Source: Mycobacterium genavense ATCC 51234
Lineage (GTDB): Bacteria; Actinomycetota; Actinomycetes; Mycobacteriales; Mycobacteriaceae
Direction: 5' to 3'
DNA length: 64,000 nt
Assembly: GCF_000526915.1 (NCBI RefSeq)
Contig: NZ_JAGZ01000007.1
Span: 124,001-188,000, forward strand
Part shown: piece by piece, positions 23,053 to 32,434 of the stretch
How positions within the stretch are numbered: the stretch's first letter is position 1
How the letters are laid out: each line of letters begins with the position of its first letter
The notes under the pieces: generated by a model
Database searches by the model: none
What the model saw: the letters and a program-made list of their open reading frames with translations, nothing else
What the model was told of the DNA's origin: nothing
Program-made: the position numbers and the translations under genes

Positions 23053-24102
23053 TGCGCACCGCGACGACGGTCGAATTGTCCGGCGGCAGCGACGAAGTCG
23101 CCCAGGTGGTGCCGCTGGCCGTCGAAGCCGAAAAGCTGGAACTCGACGTGTGCTGGGTCGCCGAGGCGTGGGGTGCGGATGCGGTGTCGGCGCTGGGCTA
23201 CCTGGCGGCGCGGACCGACACGATGCTGCTCGGCTCCGGCATCCTGCAGGTCGGCACCAGGTCGCCGGTCCTGGTTGCGCAGACCGCGATCACGCTGTCC
23301 AACCTGTCGAACGGGCGATTCCTGCTGGGGCTGGGGGCATCCGGGCCCCAGGTCATCGAGGGCCTGCACGGCGTCTCGTTCAGCCGGCCGCTGGCCCGCG
23401 TCTCGGAGACGGTCGACATCGTGCGGCAGGTGTTCGCCGGGGGCAAGATCTCCCATACCGGCAAGGAGTTTCAGATTCCCCGCCCCGGTGAAGCCGTGCC
23501 GATGCGGGTGTCGAACGCGGCGCAGCACCCGATTCCGATTTATCTGGCCACGCTGTCGCCGGCGATGCTGAGGCTGACCGGGGAGATCGCCGACGGCTGG
23601 CTGGGCACCAGCTTCGTGCCCGAGGGTGCCGCGCAGGCGTACTGCGCCCACCTTGACGAGGGTCTTGCGGCCGCCGGGCGCAGCCGCGCGGATATCGACA
23701 TCTAGCCAGGGCGCCGAGGTCGCGTTCGCCGCCGACTAGGACGAGCTGAGCGCCATGATCGCCGACCGCAAGAAGGAGCTCGCGTTCAGCCTCGGCGGCA
23801 TGGGGTCCTCGAGCACGAACTTCTACAACCGGGCCTCCAGTCGACAGGGCTGGGCCGACGTCGCCGCCGCCGTGCTCGAGCGTTGGCAGGCCGGTGACCG
23901 CGACGGCGCCGCGCGGCTGGTGACCGACGATATGGTGCTGGGCACCACGCTGATCGGCACCGAGCAGATGGTGCGCGCACGGCTCGCGGTATGGCGCGAC
24001 GCGGGTGTCGACACCGTGCGGCTCTACCCCGCCGGTGACACGCTGGCCGCCAGGCTGGAGACGCTCGGCCGGGCGATAGAGCTGGTCCGCGAGGCGGGTT
24101 GA
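23052..24102 (+). pseudogene. F420-dependent luciferase-like oxidoreductase, disrupted twice
   Basis: LLM-class enzyme of about 350 residues: LLGSGILQVGTRSPVLVAQTA near 60-80 and NGRFLLGLGASGPQVIEG near 95-112. It is coupled to the SRPBCC gene upstream. At 23703 an extra base changes the expected codon after ADID-I and creates TAG. In the restored frame a second TAG at 23737-23739 interrupts FAAD and DELSAM. Downstream, LAFSLGGMGSSSTNFYN and the C-terminus are well preserved. It faces the DUF1214 gene with a 4-bp gap. The substrate is unknown. Confidence 0.83.
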
Positions 24103-24106
24103 CGGG

Positions 24107-25222
24107 TCAGGTGGTGGCGGTCGGGGCGTCCGCGACCTTGACGAGTTGCGCCTCGGGCCGCTCCGGCACGCCGTCGGACAGGAACCATCGGAACGCCAGG
24201 TTGCCGCGCGGATAACCCAGCGTCGTCAATGAATTCGGTTGCGCCGTCGTCCCGTTGGACAACACGATCGTCACCGAGCCGTCGCTGTTGAGCGCGGCGC
24301 TGTGGTTGTTGAGCGAAGACCGGGCATCCTCCTCGCCGTAGCTGGCCATGAACTGGTTCCACACCACCAGGTTCCAGAACCGGCACGCCGGAGGCCGATG
24401 CGTGATGACCAGTGCCTCGTCGTCGTCCAGCACGAAACTGCCGTAGGCATAGCACGCGTCGCGTGCCGACCAGCCGAAGTTGGCGTTGGGCACCTGATCG
24501 GGATCGGCGAATTGGTTTGCAGCGTGGGCGGCTTCATGGCCCAGCCCATGTATGGCTGAGACTGTTTCACGGACCCGTGTCCCGACCGCCAGCGGGACGA
24601 TGGCGAACATGGTGCGCATCCAGGCGGCCGCGGCCCGCAGGCGGGCCGCGGTCTCGGCGTCGCCGTGCCGGATCGGTTCCGGACCGTCGAGTGCCTCGAT
24701 CTGCCAGGTCACCGGGCGACCGGTCAGCGGGTGCGCCTGGTAGTCGCGGGTCATCAGCACCACGGCGTCGGGGGTCGCCGGGAAGTCGAAGCAGAAGTTG
24801 CCCTCGGCGTCGATGTCGAGATCGGTGTCGCGGACGATCGCGACGATCCGGTCCGACCACGCGCCAGGCGAGGGTTCGCTGTAGGCGGTCACCGAAAAGT
24901 ACACGCTGTCACCCTTGTTGCCGCTGATGCGATACCGCCGCTTCTCGTCGACCGGGCAGATGTAGTAATACGCATCGGTGTTGTCGCCGCCCCAGCGGCG
25001 GTCGCGACGAAACGGGGTGTTGACCGCGACGAACTGCGGGCGGCCCGGGTCGGGGAACAGGTAGGTGTCGAAAGCGACGCCCAGGGTGGTGGCCAGCATC
25101 CGGTAGCCGTCGGCAACGTGGCGGTCGTCGGTCACCGCCCGGTCGTCCTCCAAAAACGACCGATCGAGGTCGCCGAGGGTGGCCAGCAGCTCTTTCCACG
25201 CGGCCGTCTATTCGTGTGTCAT
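24107..25222 (-). pseudogene. DUF1214 protein with an early stop codon
   Basis: About 370 residues; the C-terminal DUF1214 domain contains NPHRPPACRFWNLVVWNQ-like and GYPRGNLAFRWFLSD patterns. ATG 25222 gives MTHE followed by a TAG at 25208-25210, then TAAWKELLATLGDLDRSFLED in the same frame. Its ATG overlaps the stop of the upstream TetR gene (ATGA), so the pair is an operon and 25222 is the true start. Translation could restart at an internal codon such as 25153, with loss of about 20 residues. Function is unknown; relatives occur with lipid or steroid genes. Confidence 0.72.
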
Positions 25223-25794
25223 GCGCTGATTCCTTTCAGGAGCAACGTGGTGGTGCGGTCCACCCAGGCGTCGTCGAGTCCGTCGGGACGGGTGAGCAGG
25301 GCGACCAGCGTGATGCCCGCCATCGCCTCGGCACGTTCGGCGGCGGTCACGCCGGACCGGACCTCACCGCGGGCCGCGGCGGCGTCGAGCCACTGCGCCA
25401 GGCCGCCGCCGATGATGCCGGTGAACCGTTCCAGCAGCGCCGAATGCAGCGTCGGGTCGGACGCCATCTCGCCGACCAGGCCGGGCAGCGCCGCTCTGGC
25501 GGCCGGAGTGGTCAGGAAAGCCATTGTTCGCCGGACCATTTCGCGCACATCCTGGACCCACGATCCGGTGGCCGGGATCGCGGTCGCGGCGCCGATCGGA
25601 AACACCGCCTCGTGCACCTGGTGCGCCTTGCTGGGCCAGCGGCGGTAGATCGCGGGCTTGCTGGTGCCGGCGCGTTCGGCGATGGCGGAGACCAGCAGCC
25701 CCGGGTAACCCGTCTCGGCGAGCAGCTCGACGGTGGCGCGCAGCACCGCACCGTCGATACGCGGGTCGCGGGGTCGGCCAAAATCGACAACCAT
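25219..25794 (-). CDS. TetR regulator coupled to the DUF1214 gene
   Basis: A 191-residue TetR-family protein. The helix-turn-helix is near residues 32-52 (LVSAIAERAGTSKPAIYRRW). ATG 25794 is used; the frame is open four codons further to a TTG. Its start is only 29 bp from the GTG of the divergent sulfotransferase, and a dyad fills that gap, so one operator could repress both directions. The frame is intact. Confidence 0.82.
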   Translation of the reverse strand: MVVDFGRPRDPRIDGAVLRATVELLAETGYPGLLVSAIAERAGTSKPAIYRRWPSKAHQVHEAVFPIGAATAIPATGSWVQDVREMVRRTMAFLTTPAARAALPGLVGEMASDPTLHSALLERFTGIIGGGLAQWLDAAAARGEVRSGVTAAERAEAMAGITLVALLTRPDGLDDAWVDRTTTLLLKGISA

Positions 25795-25811
25795 TACGAA
25801 ACTCAACGTAA
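25794..25811. promoter_or_regulatory. Putative TetR operator in a 29-bp divergent gap
   Basis: TTACG at 25794-25798 and CGTAA at 25807-25811 form an inverted repeat between the TetR ATG and the sulfotransferase GTG. So little space remains that both transcripts are probably leaderless or nearly so. Inference from layout. Confidence 0.45.
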
Positions 25812-25823
25812 CAGTAAGTCGCG

Positions 25824-27053
25824 GTGACCGACGCCGTTCGCCTCGACGACCTTGACCTGTCCAAATTCAGCGCCGAGGGCCAGCAGATCCTCGACATGAT
25901 GGCCATGATGGCTTCGCAGTGCCCACTGGATTCCGACGCGCTGCACGCCCAGGCCAGCGCCAACACCGGGCTGCACGACTTCGGCCCCGACGACTACCGC
26001 GAACGCCTCGACGTCTACCTGGCCGCGTTGCGCGAGATCGACGGGCTGCACGACGCCGGAGTGGTCAATTTCTACGGCCAACTGCTGCAGCTGCTCAAGA
26101 ACCGACTGCTGCTGACCGACCTACTGCGTCGGCATCCCGAGATCCATGACATCGAACTGCGCTCGCCGGTGGTGATCGCCGGGCTGCCCCGCACCGGCAC
26201 CACGCACCTGCACAATCTGCTCGCCGCCCCGCCCACCTTCCGGACCATGCCGTACTGGGAAAGCAACGAGCCGTTTCCGTTGCCGAATGAGGTTGGCGCC
26301 GAACCGGATCCGCGCCGGGCGCGAATGGACGTCGCGGTCGGCGTGGACAACACGGTGATGCCGTATTTCCCGCTGATGCACGAGATAACCACCGACCACG
26401 TGCACGAAGAGATCCAGCTGCTGGCCAACGATATTTCGACGATGCTGTTCGAGACGCTCGGCGAGGTGCCGCGCTGGCGCGATTACTACCGGGCGCACGA
26501 CCAGACGCCGCACTACGAATACCTCGCCACGCAACTGCGGGCCATGCAGTTCCTGCGCGGGGGCCGGCGCTGGCTGCTCAAGTCGCCGCAGCAACTCGAG
26601 CAGGTGCCGGTGCTGGATCGGGTGTTCGGCGACAGCATCATCGTGTTCACCCACCGCGATCCGGTGCCGGTGGCGTTGTCGATGATCGCGATGATAACCT
26701 ACTCCGCCCGGATGCACCGCTCGCCGGTGGCACAGATCGCCAACTCGTGGATCGACCGGCTCGACCAGATGCTGCGCGCGCTGGTGCGCGATCGCGACAC
26801 GATCGGTCCGGAACGCTCGATCGACATCCGGTTCGACGACTTCATGGCCGACGAACTCGGTGTCGCCGAGCGCGTCTACGCCCTGGCCGGCGAACCGGTC
26901 ACCGACGAGGTGCGTAAGGCGATCGCCGACTATTTGGCCGGCCATCGGCGCGGCCGGTTGGGAAACGTCGAGACGTCGTTCGAGATGTTCGGGCTGCGCG
27001 AGAGCGCGCTGCGTGACCGGTTCGCGCCCTACATCGAGCGGTTTCTGAAGTAA
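25824..27053 (+). CDS. PAPS-dependent sulfotransferase family protein
   Basis: A 409-residue protein of the Sulfotransfer_3 family common in mycobacteria. The 5'-phosphosulfate loop GLPRTGTT is at residues 120-127. The 3'-phosphate region is RRWLLKSPQQLEQVP near 249-263 and VFTHRDPVPVALSM near 272-286. It would transfer sulfate, or act on another group with the same fold, to an unknown acceptor. The GTG start at 25824 is set by the divergent TetR and the family start. The frame is intact. Confidence 0.8.
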   Translation: MTDAVRLDDLDLSKFSAEGQQILDMMAMMASQCPLDSDALHAQASANTGLHDFGPDDYRERLDVYLAALREIDGLHDAGVVNFYGQLLQLLKNRLLLTDLLRRHPEIHDIELRSPVVIAGLPRTGTTHLHNLLAAPPTFRTMPYWESNEPFPLPNEVGAEPDPRRARMDVAVGVDNTVMPYFPLMHEITTDHVHEEIQLLANDISTMLFETLGEVPRWRDYYRAHDQTPHYEYLATQLRAMQFLRGGRRWLLKSPQQLEQVPVLDRVFGDSIIVFTHRDPVPVALSMIAMITYSARMHRSPVAQIANSWIDRLDQMLRALVRDRDTIGPERSIDIRFDDFMADELGVAERVYALAGEPVTDEVRKAIADYLAGHRRGRLGNVETSFEMFGLRESALRDRFAPYIERFLK

Positions 27054-27211
27054 CTCAGATTGTGGGTTTGCTTCACGACAACGGGGAAACCCTGTAGTTC
27101 ACGACGCTGACGGGCGCCTTGGTCGGGGGTCACGGTTGGTTGGCCCGTCAGACACGTGAAATCACCCGACGTTGAATCGAGGGCCTCCGCGTGGGGGGAA
27201 GGGGATTATTC

Positions 27212-27769
27212 ATGGCTGAGCAGGACAAGGCTGGTCAAGCCCGCAAGGGACTGATCGACTCGGTGAAAGGGAAGGTGAAAGAGGTTGCCGGCGCCATTAC
27301 CGGCAACGACTCGCTGACCGCCGAGGGACAACTCGAACAAACTCAGGCGCACGAGCATAAAGAAGCCAACGCAATCGAGGCCGTCGCGGAGTCGGAGGCA
27401 CAACAGGCGCGGGCGCAGGAAGCTCAAACCAAGGTTGAAAGCGCCCAGCAGCGCTTGGCCGCCAATGCGCAAGAGGTGGCGGCCAGGGATTCGGCCGAAG
27501 CCCAGCAAGCGGTGCAAAAGCGCGCCGCCGAGCAAGCTGCGCAACAGGGCTCCGCCGCCGAACAAACGCGAGCCGAGGCGGCTGCCCAACGCCAGGTGCA
27601 ACAGGCCGAGGCGGCCGAACGCGAGCAATTGCGCGACGCCGCAAAGGAAGTCATCGACGCCGCCGCGGAACACCAGAGTTCGGCTCAGGTGGCTGCCAAC
27701 GAAAAACTGGCAGCCGATCGCCTCCGCCGCGATGCCGAAAACATCACCGACCAGGCCGACCTTCCCTGA
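27212..27769 (+). CDS. CsbD-like stress protein with a long Ala/Gln coiled-coil tail
   Basis: A 185-residue protein. Residues 8-45 (KGLIDSVKGKVKEVAGAITG, then TAEGQLEQ) match the CsbD-like fold, a general-stress domain. The rest is Ala/Gln/Glu-rich and strongly helical, with heptad-like repeats (about 50-165). This tail is much longer than in ordinary CsbD proteins of about 60-70 residues. GGGGAAGGGG lies before ATG 27212. The next gene, 27 bp on, is also coiled-coil, so the two may bind each other. Function is unknown; stress control is inferred from the CsbD link only. Confidence 0.68.
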   Translation: MAEQDKAGQARKGLIDSVKGKVKEVAGAITGNDSLTAEGQLEQTQAHEHKEANAIEAVAESEAQQARAQEAQTKVESAQQRLAANAQEVAARDSAEAQQAVQKRAAEQAAQQGSAAEQTRAEAAAQRQVQQAEAAEREQLRDAAKEVIDAAAEHQSSAQVAANEKLAADRLRRDAENITDQADLP

Positions 27770-27796
27770 GTACTGGGCCAGAAGTAGGAGAACTCG

Positions 27797-28471
27797 ATGA
27801 AAATATCTGACGTGCCGTTCGCGGTGCTGCGATTCCAGTATCAGGTGGCGCGGTATCCACTACGGCTGCTCGAGGATGTCTTTTTCACTCGGATCAGCAA
27901 CGAAGCTCCCGCCCGACTGCTCTATGAGCGCTCGGTGGGCACGCTGGACGCCACCGTCGGCAATGCGCTCGGTGACCCGGAGCTCGCCCGACGGGGGGAG
28001 GCGCTGGTCGAGCGCAGCGACACCCTGGGGCGGGCGGCAAAGCTGGACGCGAAGGCGGAAACTCGGCGCCAGCAGGCGGACGGCAAGCTAAAAGCCGCCC
28101 GCGCCAGTGCAATCGAGGAGCGACAGGAAGCGCAGCAGGCCACGAAGCAAGAGATCAAACTAGCCCGTCAAACCGTGCAGGACCGTAAACGTGAGGCGAT
28201 CGATTCCGCCCAAAAGCAGAGCGTCGCTGCCAAGCGCCGCGCCGACCAGGCGGCCGCCGAGCGCAAGGAGATGGCCGAATCAGCCAGGCGCCAGGTGGAG
28301 AACCGGACGCATGCCGTCGACAGGGCCGCGGCCAAGGCCGCCGAGTCGAAGGTCGACGACGCCGAGGACAAGCTCGCCGGCGCGGCCCGCAAGCGCTCGG
28401 AGGCGGACCGGCTGGAGCAACTGGCCGACGCCGAAAAGGAAAAGCGCCAAGCCGAGCGTGCGAACGACTGA
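27797..28471 (+). CDS. Charged coiled-coil protein
   Basis: A 224-residue protein. The first 75 residues (FQYQVARYPLRLLEDVFFTR, then ARLLYERSVGTLDATVGNAL) look globular or membrane-adjacent. From about 80 to the end it is a Lys/Glu/Ala/Arg coiled coil. GTAGGAGA precedes ATG 27797. It is cotranscribed with the CsbD-like gene 27 bp upstream. I recognise no enzyme motif; database names such as IF2-like would reflect low complexity only. Confidence 0.6.
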   Translation: MKISDVPFAVLRFQYQVARYPLRLLEDVFFTRISNEAPARLLYERSVGTLDATVGNALGDPELARRGEALVERSDTLGRAAKLDAKAETRRQQADGKLKAARASAIEERQEAQQATKQEIKLARQTVQDRKREAIDSAQKQSVAAKRRADQAAAERKEMAESARRQVENRTHAVDRAAAKAAESKVDDAEDKLAGAARKRSEADRLEQLADAEKEKRQAERAND

Positions 28472-28534
28472 CAAACCGGGCGGTTTGCGAACGATCCACG
28501 TTGTTCGATGGTTTCTGAAATAGCCTCGGTGCGC

Positions 28535-28540
28535 TAGCTT
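28535..28540 (+). promoter_or_regulatory. Candidate -10 of a leaderless promoter for ephF
   Basis: TAGCTT (TANNNT) ends 7 bases before ATG 28548, and no ribosome-binding site is seen. This is the spacing of leaderless mycobacterial promoters. Confidence 0.4.
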
Positions 28541-28547
28541 TTCCAGC

Positions 28548-29438
28548 ATGGTCGCTATGCCCGTGTTGGACGGCGTCGAGCATCGGTACGTAGAACTGGG
28601 CGACGGCGTGACGATCCACGTCGCCGACGCCGGTCCGCCCGACGGGCCGGCCGTCATGCTGGTACACGGCTTCCCGGAGAACTGGTGGGAGTGGCACGAG
28701 CTGATCGGCCCGCTGGCCGCCGACGGCTACCGGGTGCTGTGTCCCGACCTGCGGGGCGCGGGCTGGAGTTCGGCGCCGCCGTCGCGGTACTTGAAGTCCG
28801 AGATGGGCGAGGACCTCGCGGGCGTGCTGGACAAGTTGGGCGTCGACAAGGTGAAGCTGGTCGCCCACGACTGGGGTGGACCCGCCGCGTTCATCATGAT
28901 GCTGCGCCATCCGGACAAGGTGACCGGCTTTTTCGGCCTGAACACCGTGGCACCCTGGCCGAAGATGAATCTGGGTGCGGTCCGCGACCTCTGGCGGTTC
29001 TGGTACCAGATTCCAATGTCGTTGCCCGTCATCGGGCCCCGGGTGATCAGCGACCCCAACTCGCGGTTTCTCCGGATGCTGGGTACCTGGGTCGGCAGCG
29101 GGTTCTCGCTACCCGAGGAGAGCGTCCGGCTGTACAGCGAATACATGAACCAGCCCGGCCACGCCGAGGCCGGCTCGCGGTGGTACCGCAGCTTCCAGAC
29201 CACCGAGATGCGCAGCTGGCGGGCCGGTGAGTACAACGACGCTGGCGTCGACGTCCCGGTGCGCTGGCTCAGCGGCACCGACGACCCGGTGATCACGCCG
29301 CGACTTCTGGACGGATATGCCGACCGCATAAGCGATTACCAGGTCGAGCTGGTCGACGGTGTCGGCCACTGGATCGTCGCGCAACGACCAGACCTGGTGC
29401 TGGATCGGTTGCGGGCGTTCCTGCGCGCCGAAACTTAA
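28548..29438 (+). CDS. ephF: Epoxide hydrolase EphF (alpha/beta hydrolase)
   Basis: A 296-residue hydrolase that opens epoxides to diols. The oxyanion motif HGFPENW is at residues 40-46, nucleophile D108 in VAHDWGG, the acid is D246 in GTDDP and the base is H274 in GVGHWI. The lid carries tyrosines near 197-199. M. tuberculosis EphF has been linked to epoxymycolate metabolism. ATG 28548 is used; ATG 28557 is possible. The frame is intact, at the same place as Rv0134. Confidence 0.88.
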   Translation: MVAMPVLDGVEHRYVELGDGVTIHVADAGPPDGPAVMLVHGFPENWWEWHELIGPLAADGYRVLCPDLRGAGWSSAPPSRYLKSEMGEDLAGVLDKLGVDKVKLVAHDWGGPAAFIMMLRHPDKVTGFFGLNTVAPWPKMNLGAVRDLWRFWYQIPMSLPVIGPRVISDPNSRFLRMLGTWVGSGFSLPEESVRLYSEYMNQPGHAEAGSRWYRSFQTTEMRSWRAGEYNDAGVDVPVRWLSGTDDPVITPRLLDGYADRISDYQVELVDGVGHWIVAQRPDLVLDRLRAFLRAET

Positions 29439-29501
29439 ACCATCACACCGTTTTTCGGGCGTGTCAGGCGCGTGGTTCAAGTGACGCCGCGCGCACCGGA
29501 G

Positions 29502-29714
29502 TTACTCGACGCCGATCGTGACTTCGGTCGACCTGATGAATACCGTCGCGGACTGACCGACCGCCAGACCCAGGTCGAGTGCCGCGTCCTTGGTGACCGA
29601 GGAGGTGACGACCTGGTCGCCGCCGTCGAGCTTGACCTTCACCACCGCCATCACGGTGCCGAGGTCGACCTCGGTAATGGTCCCTTTGAGCTGATTTCGG
29701 GTGGATAGCCGCAT
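29502..29714 (-). CDS. Single Mop/TOBE-domain molybdate-binding protein
   Basis: A 70-residue protein consisting of one Mop (molbindin) domain: MRLSTRNQLKGTITEVDLG at the N-terminus and ATVFIRSTEVTIGVE at the C-terminus. Molbindins assemble into rings and bind molybdate or tungstate, serving as storage or sensor. ATG 29714. It is convergent with ephF and lies just downstream of a TetR gene on the same strand. Size and motif match the family. The frame is intact. Confidence 0.82.
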   Translation of the reverse strand: MRLSTRNQLKGTITEVDLGTVMAVVKVKLDGGDQVVTSSVTKDAALDLGLAVGQSATVFIRSTEVTIGVE

Positions 29715-29730
29715 GCGATGAGACTAGCCG

Positions 29731-30335
29731 CTAGTGCCGGGGTCCGAGCAGCGCGATGCACGCATCGACGGCCGGTTCGACGATCTGCCGCAGGGCCTGC
29801 CCGTCTCGACGGCCAGCGCGGTCAGTTCGCGCAGCCCGCCCAGCAAGATGACGGCCAGCGGCGAGGTCAGCGGCGGCAGTTCGGCGCGCTGGAACCCGGG
29901 GCTGGCACTGAGGTCGATCAGCAGGTCGGACAGCAGCTGCAAACCGCGGCGCTGCACCGGACGTCCGACGGCTCCCAGCGAGGGCAGTTCCCGGATCCAG
30001 CTCAACGTAATGGCCGGCCGCGCTTCGATATACGCGACGTAAGCCTCGACGGCCTGACGGATCTGCCGGTGCCAGTCGGCCTCGGGATCGACGGCGGCCG
30101 CGATGCTCTCGCCGGGCTGTTCGATGTCGGCGGCCAGCAGTTCGAGGAAGCACTCTTCCTTGCTGGCGAATTGGTCGTAGAACGTGCGCTTGGACGTGCG
30201 GGCGTGGCGCACGACGTCGGCGACCGTGCTGGCGCGGTAGCCGCGCTCGCCGATCGAGGTGGCGAGGCCGTCAAGCAGTCGGAGCCGAAACGATTCGCCG
30301 ACAACGGGCTCTATCACCGTCGTCGCGGGTGGCAT
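29731..30335 (-). pseudogene. TetR regulator (Rv0135c type) with a C-terminal frameshift
   Basis: A TetR protein of about 200 residues. The helix-turn-helix is at about residues 36-56 (STVADVVRHARTSKRTFYDQF). ATG 30335 gives MPPATTVIEPVVGESF. After LTALAVETG one G is missing near 29808-29811, so the expected QALRQIVEPAVDACIALLGPRH is out of frame and is replaced by 25 unrelated residues. The DNA-binding domain and most of the ligand domain remain, so some function may persist. It is divergent from cyp138 with a dyad between. Confidence 0.7.
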
Positions 30336-30407
30336 AGGCGGTCGCCCTTTCGGTTTCAACCCCTTGTCAGGTTCGGTACTACAGAGTGCCGTACACGGCA
30401 AGGTCTG

Positions 30408-30425
30408 TGGTACACCGCGGTACCA
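30408..30425. promoter_or_regulatory. Putative operator between the TetR gene and cyp138
   Basis: TGGTAC at 30408-30413 and GTACCA at 30420-30425 form a perfect 6-bp inverted repeat with a 6-base centre. A weaker copy of GGTAC/GTAC half-sites lies at 30375-30394. Position in the divergent gap suggests TetR binding. Inference. Confidence 0.5.
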
Positions 30426-30464
30426 ATCCCGGACTCCGGGCAGATGTTGGGGAGCGATAAGGCC

Positions 30465-31800
30465 ATGAGCGAACTAGTCACCGCTGCGCCGCCGGGGTCC
30501 GCAGTAAACCTGCCTCCCGCGCCCCCGCTCCCAAAACTGGTGCAGGGCTCGGGCTTTGCGATGTCACGACGGTTCATGATGCGGCGACTGTCCCGCCGCT
30601 ACGGCAGCGTCTTCACGCTGAAGTTGCCGATGTGGGGGCCCGTCGTCGCGGTCAGCGACCCGCAGCTGGCCAAGCAGATCTTCACCACCAGCCCGGACGA
30701 ACTCGGCAACATCCAGCCCAACCTGAGCCGATTGTTCGGCCACGGCTCGGTATTCGGACTCGAGGGCGACGACCACCGCCGCCGTCGACGCCTGCTCGCA
30801 CCGCCGTTCCACGGCAAGAGCATGAAGAACTACGAAAGCATCATCGAAGAAGAGACCCTGCGGGACAGCGCCGACTGGCCCGAGGGTGAGCCGTTCGCGA
30901 CGCTGGCGCCGATGATGCGGATCACGCTCAACGCGATCCTGCGCGCGGTGTTCGGGGCCGACGGCGCCGAACTCGACGAGCTGCGACGGCTCCTCCCGCC
31001 CTGGGTCACCCTGGGCTCGCGCCTGGCGGCGCTGCCGAAGCCCAAGCGGACCTACGGCCGGTTCAGCCCGTGGTACCGGCTGGACGAGTGGCGGCGCCAG
31101 TACGACCCAGTACGACAACGTCATCGACACATTGATCGCGGCCGAGCGGGCGGACCCGAACTTCGCCGACCGGGCCGACGTGCTCGCACTGCTGCTGCGC
31201 AGCACCTACGACGATGGTTCGGCCATGTCGCACAAGGATATTGGCGACGAGCTGCTGGCGCTGCTGGCCGCCGGACACGAGACCACCGCGTCGACCCTGG
31301 CCTGGGCGTTCGAGCGGATCAGCCGGCACCCGCAAATACTCGCCGACCTGGTCGCCGACGCCGATGACGGCGGCAACGAGCTGCGCCAGGCGACGATCCT
31401 GGAGGTGCAACGGGCCAGGACGGTCATCGACTTCGCCGGTCGCCACGTCTACCCGGCGACCTACCAGCTGGGCGACTGGACGATTCCGCGCGGCTATTCG
31501 ATCATCATCGGAATCGCGCAGATACACGACAATCCGGAGGTGTTCCCCGATCCCGGGCGCTTCGACCCGCAACGCTTCGTCACGACGAAACCGTCAGCGC
31601 TGTCCTGGATTCCGTTCGGCGGGGGAACCCGGCGCTGTGTCGGGGCGGCATTCGCCAACATGGAGATGGATGTGGTGCTTCGAACGGTATTGCGCCACTT
31701 CACTATCGAGACCACCAGCGCGCCCGACGAGCCCTGGCACTGTCGCGGGGTGGCATTCACCCCGAAGCACGGTGGCCGGGTGGTAATGCGCAGACGCTAA
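30465..31800 (+). pseudogene. cyp138: Cytochrome P450 CYP138-like, frameshifted by a 10-bp tandem duplication
   Basis: A P450 of about 442 residues (Rv0136 type). The helix-I motif is LLAAGHETTAS, the ExxR motif ILEVQR and the haem-ligand motif FGGGTRRCVG near 388-397. The frame is broken after WRRQYD by an exact duplicate of CCAGTACGAC (31097-31106 and 31107-31116). Removing one copy joins it to NVIDTLIAAERADPNF. Everything on both sides is well preserved. The product as written would have no haem site. ATG 30465 with GGGGAG upstream. Its last bases overlap the msrA end by four. Confidence 0.88.
31097..31116. repeat. Exact 10-bp tandem duplication inside cyp138
   Basis: CCAGTACGAC occurs twice head to tail. 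The added 10 bases shift the frame by one, which is the shift seen between the two halves of the P450. Confidence 0.92.
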
Positions 31801-32306
31801 GCAGAAGCGCGGCGCGGCAACTTCCAGCCGGGACGGATGTAGTGGCAAATGTACCCGCTGGGGTAGCGCTCCAGGTAGTCCTGGTGCTCGGGTTCGGCCT
31901 CCCAGAAGTCGTCGGCGGGACTGACCTCGGTCACGACCTTGCCGGGCCATAGGCCCGAGGCCTCCACGTCGGCGATGGTGTCCAGCGCGATCTGCTTCTG
32001 CTCGTCGTCGACGTAGAAGATCGCCGACCGGTAGCTGGTGCCGACGTCGTTGCCCTGGCGGTTTTTCGTTGTCGGATCGTGGATTTGGAAGAAGAACTCC
32101 AGCAGCGAGCGGTAGTCGGTAACGGCCGGGTCGTAGACGATCTCGATGGCCTCGGCATGCGTGCCGTGGTTGCGGTAGGTCGCGTTGGGCACATCCCCGC
32201 CGGTGTAGCCGACGCGGGTGGAAACCACACCGGGCTGCTTGCGGATCAGGTCCTGCATGCCCCAGAAGCAGCCCCCGGCGAGAATCGCCTTTTGCGTATC
32301 GGTCAT
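31797..32306 (-). CDS. msrA: Peptide methionine sulfoxide reductase MsrA
   Basis: A 169-residue enzyme that reduces methionine-S-sulfoxide in proteins with thioredoxin. The catalytic cysteine is C13 in [18 protein letters not shown] near 34-45 and [11 protein letters not shown] near 50-60 are family signatures, and a resolving-cysteine candidate is in YICHY near 152. ATG 32306. Convergent with cyp138, overlapping by four bases. Orthologue of Rv0137c. The frame is intact. Confidence 0.93.
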   Translation of the reverse strand: MTDTQKAILAGGCFWGMQDLIRKQPGVVSTRVGYTGGDVPNATYRNHGTHAEAIEIVYDPAVTDYRSLLEFFFQIHDPTTKNRQGNDVGTSYRSAIFYVDDEQKQIALDTIADVEASGLWPGKVVTEVSPADDFWEAEPEHQDYLERYPSGYICHYIRPGWKLPRRASA

Positions 32307-32434
32307 GTCATTGCCTCGTTTCGTTCGGGCAGGATGGTCGCAATCTCCTTCCGATTATCCTGATGTTCTTCGTCGGGTACACCCCCGCGGCAAAGCTCTC
32401 GACAAACCACGGTAGAACGTGTTCTAGTTTTCGC

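Noticed and set aside
27064..27090. SigF-type promoter before the CsbD-like gene
   Set aside because: GTTT and GGGAAA are spaced by 14 bases and do not match the GTTT-N15-17-GGGTA pattern well enough to list.
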